Of a DNA stretch of 64,000 nt, positions 63,657 to 64,000 are shown piece after piece. The stretch is from Acidobacteriota bacterium. GTDB lineage: Bacteria > Acidobacteriota > Vicinamibacteria > Vicinamibacterales > UBA8438. The position numbers were made by a program, and so were the translations under genes. Where the stretch lies: positions 397,087 through 461,086 of the forward strand of contig VXRJ01000018.1 in NCBI GenBank assembly GCA_009838525.1. Direction: 5' to 3'. Numbering within the stretch: position 1 is the first letter of the stretch; the number at the start of each line of letters is the position of its first letter. The notes beneath the pieces were generated by a model. It saw only the letters and a list, made by a program, of their open reading frames with translations. It made no database searches and was not told where the DNA came from.

Positions 63657-64000
63657 TCATTCGGGGTCGGACCGCGGGGAACGGGCCGCCGCCCGGAGCA
63701 TCTTCCGCTCGCGCATCAACAGGAACAGTGGCAAACCGAGTGACACGCCCACCAGGCACGTGCCTGTGATGGGGAGCCAGAGCCCGGCTACGGACAGCCG
63801 CCGCCCCTCGCGGAGGACGAAGGGAATCAGCACCACCGCGGATACCAGGACGTCCGCCCACGCCAGCATCGCCATGCGCGATCGGGCGATCTCGACGACC
63901 ATCGCGGCAGGGTCGATTCCGCCGTTTTCAACCCCCCAGGCCACGAGGGCGCTGTAGGGAAGCAGAGTTCCGAGTACGCACATGACCGCATAGAAGATGA
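63657..64000 (-). CDS. DUF2834 membrane protein, 5' end at window edge
   Basis: Part of a small integral membrane protein matching DUF2834. The reading frame continues to the window edge, so the real start lies beyond 64000; the internal ATG 63983 is not the start. Three or four helices are seen: MCVLGTLLPYSALVAW, MLAWADVLVSAVVLIPF and WLPITGTCLVGVSLGLPLFLL, with the conserved EGRRL loop before the last. It converges on the VOC gene with 7 bp between stops. No function is known for the family. Confidence 0.75.
   Translation of the reverse strand, partial: IFYAVMCVLGTLLPYSALVAWGVENGGIDPAAMVVEIARSRMAMLAWADVLVSAVVLIPFVLREGRRLSVAGLWLPITGTCLVGVSLGLPLFLLMRERKMLRAAARSPRSDPE

Noticed and set aside
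1-64000. CRISPR arrays, tRNA, rRNA or selC genes
   Set aside because: No regular repeat-spacer pattern and no cloverleaf-like or rRNA sequence was recognised. This was reading by eye, so a tRNA could be missed.

Overview
The window is GC-rich, densely coded bacterial DNA. It is most likely from an uncultured Acidobacteriota (Vicinamibacteria-like) genome. That placement is an inference from the gene families present: an ADOP/MacB-type FtsX permease, a secreted beta-barrel protein, many lipoprotein or Sec-exported hydrolases, PQQ quinoproteins, and UGSC-family proteins read through an in-frame UGA. I saw no rRNA, tRNA or CRISPR array. Most genes are chromosomal housekeeping or catabolic genes in short runs on both strands.

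Layout. 1-8.5 kb: an SDR dehydrogenase (cut by the window edge), an exported tandem carboxymuconolactone-decarboxylase-like protein, a YciI-like protein, an Atg22/UMF1-type transporter, a broken ADOP permease, two small exported or membrane proteins and a LarA-like protein. 8.6-9.8 kb: a VapBC toxin-antitoxin pair and the first UGSC protein, whose frame crosses one UGA followed by a strong hairpin. 9.9-29.6 kb: a defence island. A divergent HTH/nuclease-like/STAND ATPase/zinc-ribbon protein faces a run of SNF2-NOV helicase, SIR2, DUF1156 DNA methylase and DUF499 ATPase. After these come a decayed tyrosine recombinase, an Abi-like protein with a long hairpin inside its coding region, a DUF262-HNH protein and an unknown protein converging on it.

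29.6-37.7 kb: a minus-strand operon of a second UGSC protein, a FadJ-like bifunctional beta-oxidation enzyme and a protein with a DGLPVVPP motif. The operon is followed by cobyric acid synthase, an exported metallo-beta-lactamase-fold hydrolase and a second DGLPVVPP protein fused to a thioredoxin-like domain. 37.7-53 kb: a beta-barrel protein, a large exported hydrolase, a nitrile hydratase operon (alpha with a Tat signal, beta, accessory) beside a PQQ dehydrogenase, then another MBL protein, a polysaccharide deacetylase, a penicillin-acylase-family lipoprotein and a type-B carboxylesterase. 53-64 kb: an MFS carrier, a repeat protein, an SGNH-LamG protein, a dienelactone hydrolase, aroC, a second PQQ dehydrogenase followed by an orphan nitrile hydratase beta subunit, ThpR, GyrI-like, PhnB-like and DUF2834 genes.

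Two themes stand out. The first is selenium and thiol redox chemistry: two UGSC proteins with matching UGA-proximal hairpins, both DGLPVVPP paralogues and one thioredoxin fusion. The second is a defence island in which a SIR2 NADase-like effector sits inside a helicase-methylase-ATPase operon, opposite a large STAND protein with which it may share an operator.
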